Assembly: GCA_941918925.1 (NCBI GenBank)
Contig: OW799237.1
Span: 56,832,997 to 56,896,996 of the forward strand
Source of the DNA: Phyto melanocephala
Lineage: Eukaryota; Arthropoda; Insecta; Diptera; Rhinophoridae
Reading direction: 5' to 3'
DNA: 64,000 nt
Part shown: piece after piece, positions 11,701-22,190 of the stretch
How positions within the stretch are numbered: position 1 is the stretch's first letter
How the letters are laid out: every line of letters begins with the position of its first letter
Program-made: the position numbers and the translations under genes
The notes under the pieces: generated by a model
Seen by the model: only the letters and a program-made list of their open reading frames with translations
Database searches by the model: none
What the model was told of the DNA's origin: nothing

Positions 11701-13073
11701 AGGCATATTTGTAGGTCTACAAATACGACAGCTTATGAAGGACGAGGTCTTTAGAACGAAATTGAATGATGTGGAAGAAAGAGCATGGACAGCTTAAGCT
11801 AATTTTTTATTTTAACAATGTTTCCTAAATAAAAATTAATAATTATTGACAAAAGTTTTGCGTTATTTTAAATAAAATAGGCTGTAAATATTTTAATTTT
11901 TTATTGTAATTTGAAGTTATCTACGGGTGCCGACAGGGTGGGTGCTTTAAGCGAGGCTTGTATTTGTTTTTGTTGTACGAAAATAGATAGAAGTAAAAAG
12001 TTGCCATTCATTGATGCTACAAGGCGCTTTGGTGCGCCCACTCTCACGTTGTTTGCTGCATTACACATATTTGGTCAATATTGGGTACCTGCGGTAAATT
12101 GACAATAAAATCCACATTTTTTAACCGCTTTTTATGGTTTATGACTTTTTTTATTTCCAAGACAAGTAGCTCTCAGAAAAAAGTTTAAAATGTTGAATAT
12201 TTGCCTTATAATTTTTTTAATTCCATTTTTAAATTGAAAAATATTACGAATTTTGCACAAAAAAAATTTTTTTTCTCCATTAATTTCTATATAACTCCAA
12301 AACGTTAAGAGATAGGGAAAAATTGTATTCCACTAAAATAAATAAACACATTTTTTGGTGTTTTATTTTTAAAAATCGGATGACTGGTTCTCGAGTTAGG
12401 AGGAAATAAGTCTCCGTACCTGACTAATTTAGGGGGAAAAATTTGCCACGCCCATAAAAAAAAATCCCGATCTGATGGAAAAAAACCGACAACGGATTTG
12501 AGTTCAGCGCGTCAAAATCCATATAGTCCACATAGTTTTAATAAATGGGAAGACAAAAAATGATTTTTTGCAGAGCAGTGTATTTTGCAAACGAGTGAAG
12601 CCTGTAAATGTGGATAAAGAAAAGATGTGTGCTTTACATTTCAAGCAAGAAGATTTTGAAAGAAACTTGAAATGGGTAAGTTAAAACAAAATTAATTCTT
12701 GCAGTACATTACTAAGGCATTATGAATAGAATTTAGCAAACGGCGTGCAAAAATTTTAAAATCCCACTAGTGCTATTGAAAGTGAAACGAAAACTGCTAA
12801 TGAAACTGAAGTTGCAAATGTATATGAAGGATTACGTGAAACTGAAAAGCAAAATAATATTCCAAATAGTTTTGAAGAAAAATTGGTCGCGGAAAATGCT
12901 CCAAGGACGACTGATCTTGAAGAAGATCGCCTCCAAACCATATTTTTCAAATTAAATGGTAACAGATTATTACTTTCAAGCGGATATTTACAAAAGCAAT
13001 TGTTGGAAGCAAAAGAAATTGAAGCCAGTGAATACGTGAAAAAACCTTTTTTTTATGTGTCGAATGTATTTTA
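8772..13073 (+). CDS. THAP-domain protein gene, with a transposon inside exon 2
   Basis: THAP domains are C2CH zinc fingers that bind DNA; the cellular role of this protein is unknown. Exon 1 is 8772-8820 (ATG, M-K-C-A-V-G-K-C). A 66-bp GT-AG intron (8821-8886) is followed by exon 2 from 8887, with FYNFPKDEARRKLW. After the transposon the frame resumes at 12581-12675 with CKRV and MCALHFKQEDF. If one TAT duplication is removed, the domain reads C-X4-C-X42-C-X2-H with the invariant F, P and W, a textbook THAP spacing. A GTAAGT donor at 12676 and acceptor near 12736 lead to a last exon ending at TAG 13071-13073. That exon needs one frame change near 12760 and encodes a Glu-rich tail. A poly(A) signal lies at 13188. 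Whether the gene still works depends on splicing out the transposon. Confidence 0.75.
9290..10028 (-). mobile_element. Family A HINE nested in the left TIR
   Basis: The minus-strand copy has its 3' palindrome (TTTGGCCATGCCGAAT) at the left and ends with CACTGTGTGAAGGGTATAA at the right. The right TIR of the host transposon (12200-12240) lacks it. The insertion site can therefore be placed between T and A in a TTCAATTT/AAAAATGG context. Confidence 0.85.
10502..11797 (+). pseudogene. Broken transposase-like gene of the TIR element
   Basis: An ATG at 10502 opens a Cys-rich N-terminal region with CYVC, CCSSC and CFFCH pairs, likely zinc-binding. After a frame change near 10880 an acidic linker follows. 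Further pieces read WRLVIDSSKTSFKAVLLHNGN (about 11213-11275), a short stretch near 11420-11480, and LHIKLGLMKNFVKAMNEDG with EGIFVGLQIRQLM (about 11590-11740). I recognise this order from long 'uncharacterized' proteins that are multicopy in many invertebrate genomes. The conserved Asp in VIDSSK may be catalytic (inference). Several stops and frameshifts, and a missing C-terminal third, make this copy dead. Confidence 0.65.
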
Positions 13074-13214
13074 GAATTAGGAAACTAAATGTCAAAATCG
13101 CTGAAAATACTTATAAGCGAAAAAGAAAATTTGATAAAATAACAAAATGAAATGAATTATACACCTAATATAATAGTGAAATATTGTAATAAAAATAATG
13201 AAAATATATATGTA

Positions 13215-13502
13215 TGTAGGGTACCTACTGCAATCGACCCGAACATAGTTGACAAGGTAATAACGAAAGACACCGATGAGTGAAGGGACAATTGGAACGG
13301 AACGACGAGTAGTTGGACAAGACTTATATTGTGTTAGGACAGTTGAGAAAGATCTTCAAATCGCGACTGACATAGACGGAGCATTCGGACAATTGTATTT
13401 AAATAAATATTATAACTATTTGTTCTTAACTTTAAACACTACAAATGAATTAATAAATTAATAAATAAGTTTAATAAAAATAAATAGATGTCTTTCTCTA
13501 CA
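13215..13502 (+). repeat. 5' LTR
   Basis: 288 bp, starting TGTAGGGTACC and ending TCTTTCTCTACA. The AT-rich 3' half holds several AATAAA-type signals. No TATA box is obvious. The 61-codon frame inside it also occurs in the other LTR and is not a gene. Confidence 0.93.
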
Positions 13503-13504
13503 AA

Positions 13505-13522
13505 TGGGGGCTCAGCCGAAAT
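13505..13522 (+). other. Primer-binding site, probably tRNA-Pro
   Basis: TGGGGGCTC at 13505-13513 matches the complement of a tRNA-Pro 3' end including CCA, with partial matching for the next nine bases (CCG kept). This is by comparison with the well-known tRNA-Pro site of other LTR elements. Confidence 0.6.
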
Positions 13523-14118
13523 AAATAAGTGTAGTGTTAGTGCTGAAAAGAAGAATATTAAATAATCATTGAATTCAAATGCTTAAAGTGCGTATATTGT
13601 TCTTATATTGCAACAACAAATACGAACAATTAAAGTTAAACCCACCACCAAACACTTGTGTACGTTGACAATATGAACAATTGAGATTGAAACAATATAA
13701 AGAAGAGAGTTGTGTGTGTGTGTGCATATGTGTACATACATTGAGAAGTGAAGATTGTGTTTGCCTAGGCAATGAAACGTGAAAAAGCAAAAAAGACGAT
13801 CAATTTTTTGTTTTGTGTAGAGAGTTAAACTCTAGTGTTGTTGTGAAGTTAAATAGACGAAATTACATTAAGAAAAAGAATAAACTTAAGCAGAATTTGT
13901 CGTGGTTTTAAAGCAGAGAAAATAAGCTGTATGCGAAATCAAAAACATAGAAATAATAAAGAGTTTTTGTATTTCTAAAGAAAGAAGAAAAAACTATTTG
14001 TGTTGTCAACGAAGAGATGATCTTTGTATTGTGCGGGGTGGTGTGAAAAACTAAAGCAGAAGTCAGAGTGTGAACATTGAAAGATAATAAATAAATAACA
14101 AACAGTTATGGCACCAGA

Positions 14119-14335
14119 GTATTAAACGAAAAAATATATATACTACATTAAAAAATATATACAGTGAAGTGTTGCTTAGAGAAGTGTATATAGCAGGTGT
14201 TTGTGTTGCAGAGGAGAAGACGTTAATGGTACATACCAGATTATTAAGCGAAAAATATATACATTGAAAGTGTTGCTTAGAGAAGTGTATATAGCAGGTG
14301 TTGGTGTTGCAGAGGAGAAGACGTTATTGGTGCAT
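14119..14335. repeat. 101-bp tandem duplication in the LTR element leader
   Basis: A unit containing GTGTTGCTTAGAGAAGTGTA and GCAGAGGAGAAGACGTTA is present at 14169 and again at 14270. A partial earlier copy of the ATTAAACGAAAAATATATAC part lies near 14120. Confidence 0.85.
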
Positions 14336-14456
14336 GCTGTTGCAGAACTATTGGCAGATAAGTTGCAGATCAAATCATATGATAATTTGTGTTTTTTTTT
14401 AACAATAAAATTAAAAAGAAAAAACAGAAAATTTAAAGTAACGTAAAATTTACCCT

Positions 14457-14755
14457 GATGAAATAATAACGAATATTTTGTGTTTTGTTGTAAGAAAATT
14501 AACGTACATTTAATTCTGTTGAAATAATAACGAATATTTTGTATTTTTGTTATAAGAAGATTAACGTAAATTATTATTAACGAATATTTTGTATTTTTGT
14601 TATAAGAGAATTAACGTAAATTATTTTTGTTGAAATAGTAACGAATATTTTGTATTTTTCTTATAAGAGAATTAACGTAAATTATTTTGGTTGAAATAAT
14701 AACGAACATTTTGTGTTTTTGTATTAAGAAAATTAACGTAAATTTAATAATAGCC
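14457..14755. repeat. ~60-bp tandem array, five units, in the leader
   Basis: Five units contain AACGAATATTTTGTATTTTT and ATAAGAGAATTAACGTAAAT. They lie just upstream of the gag start, with unit lengths of about 55-64 bp. Such leader arrays can be packaging or expression elements in LTR elements, but no function can be read here. Confidence 0.85.
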
Positions 14756-14859
14756 AATCTATTGTTTTTTAAGAAAGGCAAAGTAACGTGGAGATTCAAA
14801 TACTTTTGATTGATTTATTTTATTTCTTGACTATAATATTTTGATTATATTGTTGTAAG

Positions 14860-17406
14860 ATGGACAGACAAACTGTTTTAGGGTTGAGTGTGAATGCTCT
14901 TAGGGCGGAATTGGAGAGACTCGGACTAGACACAACAGGACTTAAGGCGGACCTACAGACGAGACTTTTAGGGCACTACGAAATTAGGTTTACTGACGCT
15001 TTGGACGAGGTGGTAGATTGTGCCAGTGCAGTCGGTTCTGCTGAGGGTAGTGTGGTGGATGCCGGTATTGGTGACGTGGGAATAGTCCCTGCGGTGAAAA
15101 GCATGTACACTCTTAAAGACGTTGAGGATAGTCTGTCAACATTCGACGGAATTAATTCACCTGACATCAATCAGTGGATTACTGAATTTGAAGAAATGGC
15201 AGAAATTGTGCAGTGGACCTCGTTGCAGATGTTCGTGTATGCAAGACAATTACTAGGGGGTGCTGCGAAAATGTTTGCGAAGAGTCAAAATGGCATAAAG
15301 AGTTGGTCAACATTGAAAACGTGTCTGCAGAGGGAATTTCGCGTAAGTTTGTCGTCTGCGGAGGTGCATCAACAACTTCGTAGTAAAAAATTAAACCGAA
15401 ACGAAACCCTGATAGAGTATTTGTATTCCCTAATGGAATTATCGAAACGTATAAAGTTGGACGAAAAGAGCGTCGTTGAATATTTTATAGAGGGAATACC
15501 AGATTCGAAAATTGGAAAGACCGTGTTATATCAAGCCGACAATATTAGTGAGCTTAAACGACAGATCCAGGTCTACGAAAAAGTAAGATTGCACTCTCGT
15601 TCAACGAATAAAGGAAAAGACCTTATCGCGATGGATGGAAAATTAGCTCAAGACAAGCCAAAGACGAATGCAACTGCGAGAAGATGTTTTAAATGTGGTG
15701 CATCTACTCACATGGCGAAAGAATGTCCAGAAAAACAGGTTAAATGTTTTAAGTGTCAGAAATTCGGACATCGTTCATTTGAATGTCAGATGAGAGAACC
15801 AGAGTCACGACCTTTTAAGCAAGAACAATGTGAGGCTAATATGGTGCGCAAGGGTCCTGGTCTTATTTTTAAGGACATATTGGTAAACGACAAAAATTTG
15901 TCAGCATTAGTAGATACCGGGTGCGATATTTGTATTATGCGAAATGACGTGTTGGTAATAATAGGTGACGTTGATTTTATTCCTGAGAAAGTGAGATTGT
16001 ATGGTATCGGTGATAGCATGATTACGACCATAGGCCGTTTCGATACACAGATTGAGATAGATGGTTTGAAATTTGACGTGACCTTCTATGTCGTTAAGGA
16101 GACTGACGCTATTCATTCTATAATGATAGGAAATAGTTTGATGAAGCAGGCTGAGGTAACAATCAGGAATGGTAAGGCCACTTTCAAAAAGCCGATCGAT
16201 AAAATGCTGTTGTTAAGGGAGTTCGCAAGTATTTGTTTGAATGTTGAGGAATGTGTCACGAATGTGGAAATAAAATTGGATCACCTCGACAAGAAAACCG
16301 AAAGCAACGTGAAGACCTTAGTAACCAAATATAAGCCCCGGAATGATTTTAAAAGCCCTGTGGAGATGAAAATCGTGGTAAAGGATGATATACCCGTGTA
16401 CCAGCGTCCGAGACGTATACCATTTGCAGACCAGCGTATAGTTGACGAACAAATTTCAGAATGGCTTAAACAAGAGATAATCCAGCCAAGTACAGCAGAA
16501 TATGCCTCACCAGTTGTCTTAGCAGCGAAAAAAGACGGATCGAAAAGGCTATGTTGTGATTATCGTAAGATAAATCAAAAGATTGTGCGGGATCATTTTC
16601 CCATGCCGCTAATGGAGGAAGTCCTAGCCATAATTGAAGCATTGAAGAAGTGGCGAGTGTATCTGTTGGGCATACCATTCAAAATCGTGACCGATTGCAG
16701 TGCCTTTAAAATGACGATGAATGAAGAAGACGTCCCACCTAGAATATCTCGACGGGCAATGTTCCTCCAAGACTTTTCCTACGAGATTGAACATAGGCCA
16801 GGCACCAAGATGAAACATGTGGACGCATTGAGTCGGATGTGTTGTCTGATGGTTGAAAGTAGTCTAACCCATCTTATAAGAGAAGCTCAGGAAACGGATG
16901 AGTGGACTAAGGTGATAAGGGATATACTCGAATATGGCGATTATGAAGATTTTTACATGAACAATGGTGTTTTATTTAAAGATCCCATCAAGGAACTTGT
17001 GGTAGTGCCAGTCCAGATGGAAGATGAAATTATAAAGCTCGCTCATAAACAAGGCCATTATGGTACAGTTAAGACCCAAGAACTTGTAGAAAAGCAGTAC
17101 CACATAAAACGTTTAGCTACCAAAGTCCAAAAGGAAAATTGCAGAACTTTCAATAAGAACAGAAAGAGAGAAGTAGAATACCAGTTGAATGAGTTGGTCG
17201 CCATTAAGCGGACTCAGTTCGGTACGGGTCTTAAGCTCAAAGGGAAGTTTTTAGGTCCTTACAAAGTGACCGAGATACTACCCCATGGCAGGTATGAGGT
17301 GCAAAAAGTTGGAGATCATGAGGGTCCTACTCGGACAACCACGGTTGCCGAATTTATGAAAAGGTGGCAATCCGAGCCGTATTGCCGTCAGGAGGGCCGA
17401 ATGTAG
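14860..17406 (+). CDS. Gag-Pol polyprotein lacking RT and integrase cores (848 aa)
   Basis: One open frame. Residues 8-37 resemble a SAP motif. About 90-245 is a retrotransposon capsid-type Gag domain. Two CCHC zinc knuckles follow (C276-C279-H284-C289 and C296-C299-H304-C309). An aspartic protease follows with DTG at 352-354. The RT N-terminus is kept up to about residue 589 (PVVLAAKKDGSKR, DYRKIN). The chain then jumps directly to the RNase H tail (TDCSAF, HRPGTKMKHVDALSR), so the YxDD palm and most of RNase H are missing. The integrase keeps H-x4-H, loses its Cys pair and the whole DDE core near residue 757, and resumes with the C-terminal GPY domain (799-801). The stop lies 5 bp inside the 3' LTR. 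Both deletions keep frame. Gag and protease look intact. Confidence 0.9.
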   Translation: MDRQTVLGLSVNALRAELERLGLDTTGLKADLQTRLLGHYEIRFTDALDEVVDCASAVGSAEGSVVDAGIGDVGIVPAVKSMYTLKDVEDSLSTFDGINSPDINQWITEFEEMAEIVQWTSLQMFVYARQLLGGAAKMFAKSQNGIKSWSTLKTCLQREFRVSLSSAEVHQQLRSKKLNRNETLIEYLYSLMELSKRIKLDEKSVVEYFIEGIPDSKIGKTVLYQADNISELKRQIQVYEKVRLHSRSTNKGKDLIAMDGKLAQDKPKTNATARRCFKCGASTHMAKECPEKQVKCFKCQKFGHRSFECQMREPESRPFKQEQCEANMVRKGPGLIFKDILVNDKNLSALVDTGCDICIMRNDVLVIIGDVDFIPEKVRLYGIGDSMITTIGRFDTQIEIDGLKFDVTFYVVKETDAIHSIMIGNSLMKQAEVTIRNGKATFKKPIDKMLLLREFASICLNVEECVTNVEIKLDHLDKKTESNVKTLVTKYKPRNDFKSPVEMKIVVKDDIPVYQRPRRIPFADQRIVDEQISEWLKQEIIQPSTAEYASPVVLAAKKDGSKRLCCDYRKINQKIVRDHFPMPLMEEVLAIIEALKKWRVYLLGIPFKIVTDCSAFKMTMNEEDVPPRISRRAMFLQDFSYEIEHRPGTKMKHVDALSRMCCLMVESSLTHLIREAQETDEWTKVIRDILEYGDYEDFYMNNGVLFKDPIKELVVVPVQMEDEIIKLAHKQGHYGTVKTQELVEKQYHIKRLATKVQKENCRTFNKNRKREVEYQLNELVAIKRTQFGTGLKLKGKFLGPYKVTEILPHGRYEVQKVGDHEGPTRTTTVAEFMKRWQSEPYCRQEGRM

Positions 17407-17689
17407 GGTACCTACTGCAATCGACCCGAACATAGTTGACAAGGTAATAACGAAAGACACCGATGAGTGAAGGGACAATTGGAACGGAACGACGAGTAGT
17501 TGGACAAGACTTATATTGTGTTAGGACAGTTGAGAAAGATCTTCAAATCGCGACTGACATAGACGGAGCATTCGGACAATTGTATTTAAATAAATATTAT
17601 AACTATTTGTTCTTAACTTTAAACACTACAAATGAATTAATAAATTAATAAATAAGTTTAATAAAAATAAATAGATGTCTTTCTCTACA
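17402..17689 (+). repeat. 3' LTR
   Basis: 288 bp, identical by eye to the 5' LTR. The gag-pol stop codon (17404-17406) lies in its first bases. Confidence 0.93.
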
Positions 17690-17889
17690 TGTATATATAA
17701 AGAATTTGTTTGCTTTTAAAACATTTAGTAATATAATTAAAAGATTTAATAACTTGATATATTTAAAATATATATATTATATTTTTAAATATAAATTTGT
17801 CGGTTAGCAGTCGATTTATCCAAAATTGTTTAATATCTCTAGTCATTTCATACCTATAGATAGAAACAAAAGCCTCTATATATTAAACT

Positions 17890-18220
17890 GGAGCTGAAAA
17901 ATATTGATTTCTGTGGTAAAATATGGGAAAAATAGAGACAGTCGTGTTTGTTTGCTCATATGTATTTCAGAAAGTAATGGGGCGATCGTGCTGGATTCAA
18001 AAGCGATTCCTTGCCGGATATTTGCAAAAGGTTGATACCACACCACACACAGATCTGAGTAACACGTGGGGCTTCTAAAAGTTGATTTCAACCAACACAC
18101 GCACAGACGGATTGGCAAAGCTTTTAGAAAATATATACCTTATGGAGTCGGAAATTACAAACGGAATGACAAAGCTATATATGTACATACACCCTTGGGC
18201 ACCACAGGTGAAGGGTATAA
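17890..18220 (-). mobile_element. Family A HINE fragment (GTGCACCACAGG subtype)
   Basis: The 5' half is on the minus strand: GGGCACCACAGGTGAAGGGTATAA at the right end, the CCTTATGGAGTCGGAAAT block, and a GTTGATTTCAACCAACACAC block. The 3' palindrome is absent. The short ORFs here are shadows of the repeat. Confidence 0.7.
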
Positions 18221-21200
18221 ATATATTTGCACTAGTTATAATTGTACATATGTACATTTATTTACAAATTTATGTTTATGTTGTTTTTTTATATATTTAA
18301 TAAAAGAATAAAACAGAAACATTGGTAAAATACGTTCGTTGTTTGGTTAAGAAACATATCTAAAATATTCACTAAATAGAGCACTAAATAATAAATACAC
18401 CACTAGACATTGACACAATTAGAAGTTATTTCTTATTAATTTACACGATCAATAACCAGTTTATAAATTTTAAAAATATCTCAAAACTTAAACAACTTTA
18501 AATAAACATACGAAAAAATAGTTAATAGTTAGGACCAGTGTGAAAGTTTGTCGGCATGTTAAAATCTTAGATATAATTGGTACAAATTAGTACAAACAAT
18601 TACTATTAAAAAATTAAATAGTTTTTTTTTTTTTTTTTTGTAGGGAATGTTCTTGCAACACTAAATTGTTTCAGTTCTTATAAATCTACGTAAAACTTTA
18701 GTGGGTGGTGTATTTACTATTGTGGCCTTTAATGTAACCTCAGATATAAAAAAAAAAATATGAAGAACATTTAACAAAGTAAAACCTTAAACATTTATTT
18801 ACCTTGGTGTATATTTTGTAGTATTCTTTTTAAGAATAATGATGAATATTGTTAAAATACAGCAAAACAAATAACAAAAAGGGAAAAATGCTGAAAGTAA
18901 AAGCGTTTGTTGTTTGTTTATTTGTTTGTTTGCTCTATTCAACTCAATGTTGTTGCGAATACATAAGTAAATGAAGTTTAAAAGCACTTCGTTGCCACAC
19001 TCAATACTTATTTATCAATATTTTTATCATAATTATGTACGAATAGTTTAGCGCAAATACTTAAGTACCACGAGCATTATGTACATATTTATTTCTCTTT
19101 TAATCTTTCATTTACTATTGCTCTGTTTCTTTATACTTTTGTTATTATTAATTTTGCATAAATGCCTTAATGATGTTTGTTAAACGCAAAATTGTTATTG
19201 CAACAGTTTAGGACTTTTTTTTAATTATTTTTTATTTGTGTTTTATTTCATGTCAAAATCGCAATCAACTGCAAACAAGATCTATTTTTTTTTGTTCACT
19301 GTAAAAAATAACAAAGAGAATAATTTGACACATTTTTGCATAAAATGTAGTGTTAATGTGAAATTTTATCAGCTGTCATTTGGAAAATCAAACTTTTAAT
19401 AAAGATTTTAATTTTTTTTTTTTAATATTGAATATCTTTTATTGGTATGCATTTTTTATTGGTAATAACCAATCAAATAGATGCATTAGTTGCAACAACA
19501 ATCACGGGAGAGTTGTATCAACTGAAGATTACAAACGACAAGCGTTTTAACTTGTATATTTTTTATTTTTAAGTCATGCTTTTGTTTTTGTTTTATTTGA
19601 CGGTTTGTTTCTTGTTGGCTACGATTATGAGTGACTACTGCAGTAAGTAAATGCATGACGATACGACGGATTAAGGGCCTTGGCAACAGCCAGTATATGA
19701 TTTTAATATGATTATTTTTTCTTTCATTTTCTATTTATTTTTCGTGTGTGTGTGTGTGTGTGTGTGAATATATAGATAGTTTACATCCACATCTACTATT
19801 AGTATGTACATATGTATGTAGTATTTATCAACATTTAATGTGGGTATAAAGTTTATTTGTGTTAACATACATATATTTCTTGATTTTGTTGTATTTTGCC
19901 ACTTCTGTTATTGCCGTTATTGTTTGTTCGGTATCAGTAAGAAAAAGGAAAAGCCCAGTTTTTAATGTATTTTTATTTGCGGTTAAGAAAAACTCTGTTG
20001 TATTTCTGATATGATATTTTAACACAGAAATTTATACAAAGAAAGAAAAAAAAACTCGTTCGTTACGTTTGGCAAAATATCCATGCAAAAAATAAATAAA
20101 ACAAAAGCACAAAACACATGCAAAACAAAAAACGTACATTTACTACTATTAGTCTTTGCAAATCAATGGTGTATGGCAGTTCTTTAAATAAGTAAATTCT
20201 ACTGATTTTTAACTTATTAAATGAGAATCAAAGGCGATTGATTTCTTTTAACAATAAAAAAAAAAATTATCAAAAATATTCACGAACATTTGTCAGGTCA
20301 CATGTGTTTTAAAATATACATATCGCCGCTTCGAAGACAACAATTTTTATCTGATAATATGTTACACATTTTGTTATTGCTTCATTTTGAACCTACATAT
20401 GTATATTGGTCATACATCCATGCGTTCAAAAAATAAGCAGCAGTAGATATGTATGTGTAAAGCCTATAGCACGCGAAATGTAAAAAGCCACATGCATATT
20501 TACATTTCGTGTACTACCTACATACATGCTTAAGTATAATATTCCAAACACATGCCATGACGATATATACATACATATAAGGGGTCTTTTACGGAAAACA
20601 AATAATTCGAAATGATCTTGCAAATATGTATACTTTATACGAGTATTCGAAGGTGTATGGCGAACTTTTTTTTTATTGCGATTAAGTTTCTTACTCTAGT
20701 GTTTATACATATACACATACTGAGCCTAAATTTTTCATTTTTAAAAGCTGTTTTTAATTTGAAAAAAAATATGTTTTTTTACTCCTGTTATTTTTGTTAA
20801 AGATCGAGATTACCGCCATTTACATAGAAATTGATACATCCATCAATCATTGAAAGCCATTTGGATAGTTCAACTAAAAGTTGCCATCATTTAACTTTAA
20901 AACATTTTCTTTAAAAAACCGACTTTATTGTGGGACTATGAAATTAGAAATGGATAAAACTATTTATTATTTAAACAATGAATTTATTCTTTAGTTTTCA
21001 AATGCATACAACAACTACAGCAAAAAAAAAGAGTAAAACAAACGTATTTATTGAGATTCGTTTGTGATCGTGTTTATAACAAACAAAAAAGACTATAAAA
21101 AGTGGCAAAAACCAACAGCAGCAATTTATTTATTTATTTATTCACACAAATATAATGTGCGCGTGTGTGTGATGTGTACATTCGTATCTATGAATATTAG

Positions 21201-22190
21201 TGCAATTATTTACTTATGTTGAGTTATTTTATTTTCCATTTATTAGGTTTTTTGTTTCACTTTTTTCCAAAACACTATTCGCTCAACGGAAATAGTTTAG
21301 TAACCGTAAAAATATAAATTAAAACAAAACAAAGCCACAATCATGCTAGTTTCCGTGCAATTTTAACGTCAAATGCTTTTCTGCCTAACTGTTTTAAATC
21401 TTAATTATTTGTAATTTTAAAATTAAAAATACTTTTATTTTTGTTTTAGCTATTCGTTGTTTTGTTTCTAGACTTTTTCCTATGTTGTTACCAAAAAATT
21501 TTTTTATTACAATTTTTTTTTTTTAATATTTAAAAATTTTCTTTGCGTTACACGACCGTTTTTCTCATCGTTTCGCAGACAACTGAAATATTTTTGAAGC
21601 TTTATAGAAAATGTTAAATGGCTTTCTGTTTATATTTATTTGCTCTGACACTTGCTAAACTTGTTCTCTTGCTCCGTAATTAAAAAAAAAAAATTGATTT
21701 AAGTTTTTTTTTTCTTTCATTTTAAACCAGGCTTTTTGAAATTGAGCAGCAAACAACTCAAAAAAGAGACAATCTGAGAGTTTAAAAATGTATAGACTGT
21801 TTGTGATCGTTCAGAGTCACCATTTTAGCATTTGATTTAGCTGGAAAAGCAATAAAATCGTTTTTGTTTTATTTTAAAAACTAAATAAAATATATAAATC
21901 CAAAATAGCTTGTAATTATTGATGTTCTTTAAAATATCAGCAAATTTATTCAAAATATCTTAAGCAATTCATGAAACATCGGTATATTTGCAGTTTATTT
22001 ATCTCCAAGTACACGTCAATGTTAAAATCTTGCATGTTTCATCTAAATTAAACAACTTCATCATGGGATGAAGCCATGCATTCTTTATTTATTTTGCTTT
22101 TCTTTTTTTGCTGGGGTAATAGTCAGTAATTTGAAAAATTTATGTTCACAAACGTACAAAATACAAAAAATACCTTTTACATTTGTCCAT
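18221..22190. other. Mostly unique non-coding DNA
   Basis: AT-rich sequence with no open frame that I trust, no splice-linked exons and few repeats. A (GT)n run lies at 19744-19766. Many poly-T and CATA tracts occur. It could be a long intron or intergenic spacer. The ORFs at 18799-18987, 19486-19686, 19828-20025, 20426-20623 and 20612-20800 look like chance frames in T-rich DNA. Confidence 0.5.
19744..19766. repeat. (GT)n microsatellite
   Basis: Uninterrupted GT dinucleotide run. Confidence 0.95.

Larger units (their letters stand above)
8944..12580 (+). mobile_element. DNA transposon with ~500-bp TIRs and CACTG ends (CMC-like)
   Basis: The left TIR starts CACTGCTCTGCA at 8944 and runs to about 10176, with a HINE nested at 9290-10028. 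The right TIR is 12076-12580 (505 bp) and ends TGCAGAGCAGTG. Both sides carry TAT (8941-8943 and 12581-12583). Deleting one TAT restores the THAP reading frame, which supports a 3-bp target duplication. CACTR ends with 2-4-bp duplications are known for the CACTA/Mirage/Chapaev (CMC) superfamily, so that placement is an inference. Transposase remnants lie at 10502-11797. The TIRs have diverged visibly, including a ~13-bp gap near 8963, so the insertion is not recent. Confidence 0.8.
13211..17693 (+). mobile_element. Ty3/Gypsy-type LTR retrotransposon, young and internally deleted
   Basis: Two 288-bp LTRs (13215-13502 and 17402-17689) read identically by eye and have TGTA...TACA ends. TGTA flanks both sides (13211-13214, 17690-17693), a 4-bp duplication typical of Ty3/Gypsy. 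A primer-binding site lies 2 bp inside the 5' LTR. A purine-rich AGGAGGGCCGAA precedes the 3' LTR. Between them lie a 1.36-kb leader with tandem repeats and a single gag-pol frame lacking the RT and IN catalytic cores. There is no env-like frame. Identical LTRs imply very recent insertion, so an internally deleted element appears to have moved using enzymes from another copy. Confidence 0.9.

Noticed and set aside
13276..13461. 61-codon ORF present twice (also 17463-17648)
   Set aside because: It lies within the LTRs and is duplicated with them; no sign of coding selection.
14860..17406. Endogenous retrovirus with envelope (errantivirus)
   Set aside because: The frame ends at the 3' LTR right after the integrase C-terminal domain and there is no third frame or space for an envelope gene.
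19486..19686. Minus-strand 66-codon ORF
   Set aside because: Q/K-rich because of a T-rich stretch; no splice sites or neighbouring exons.
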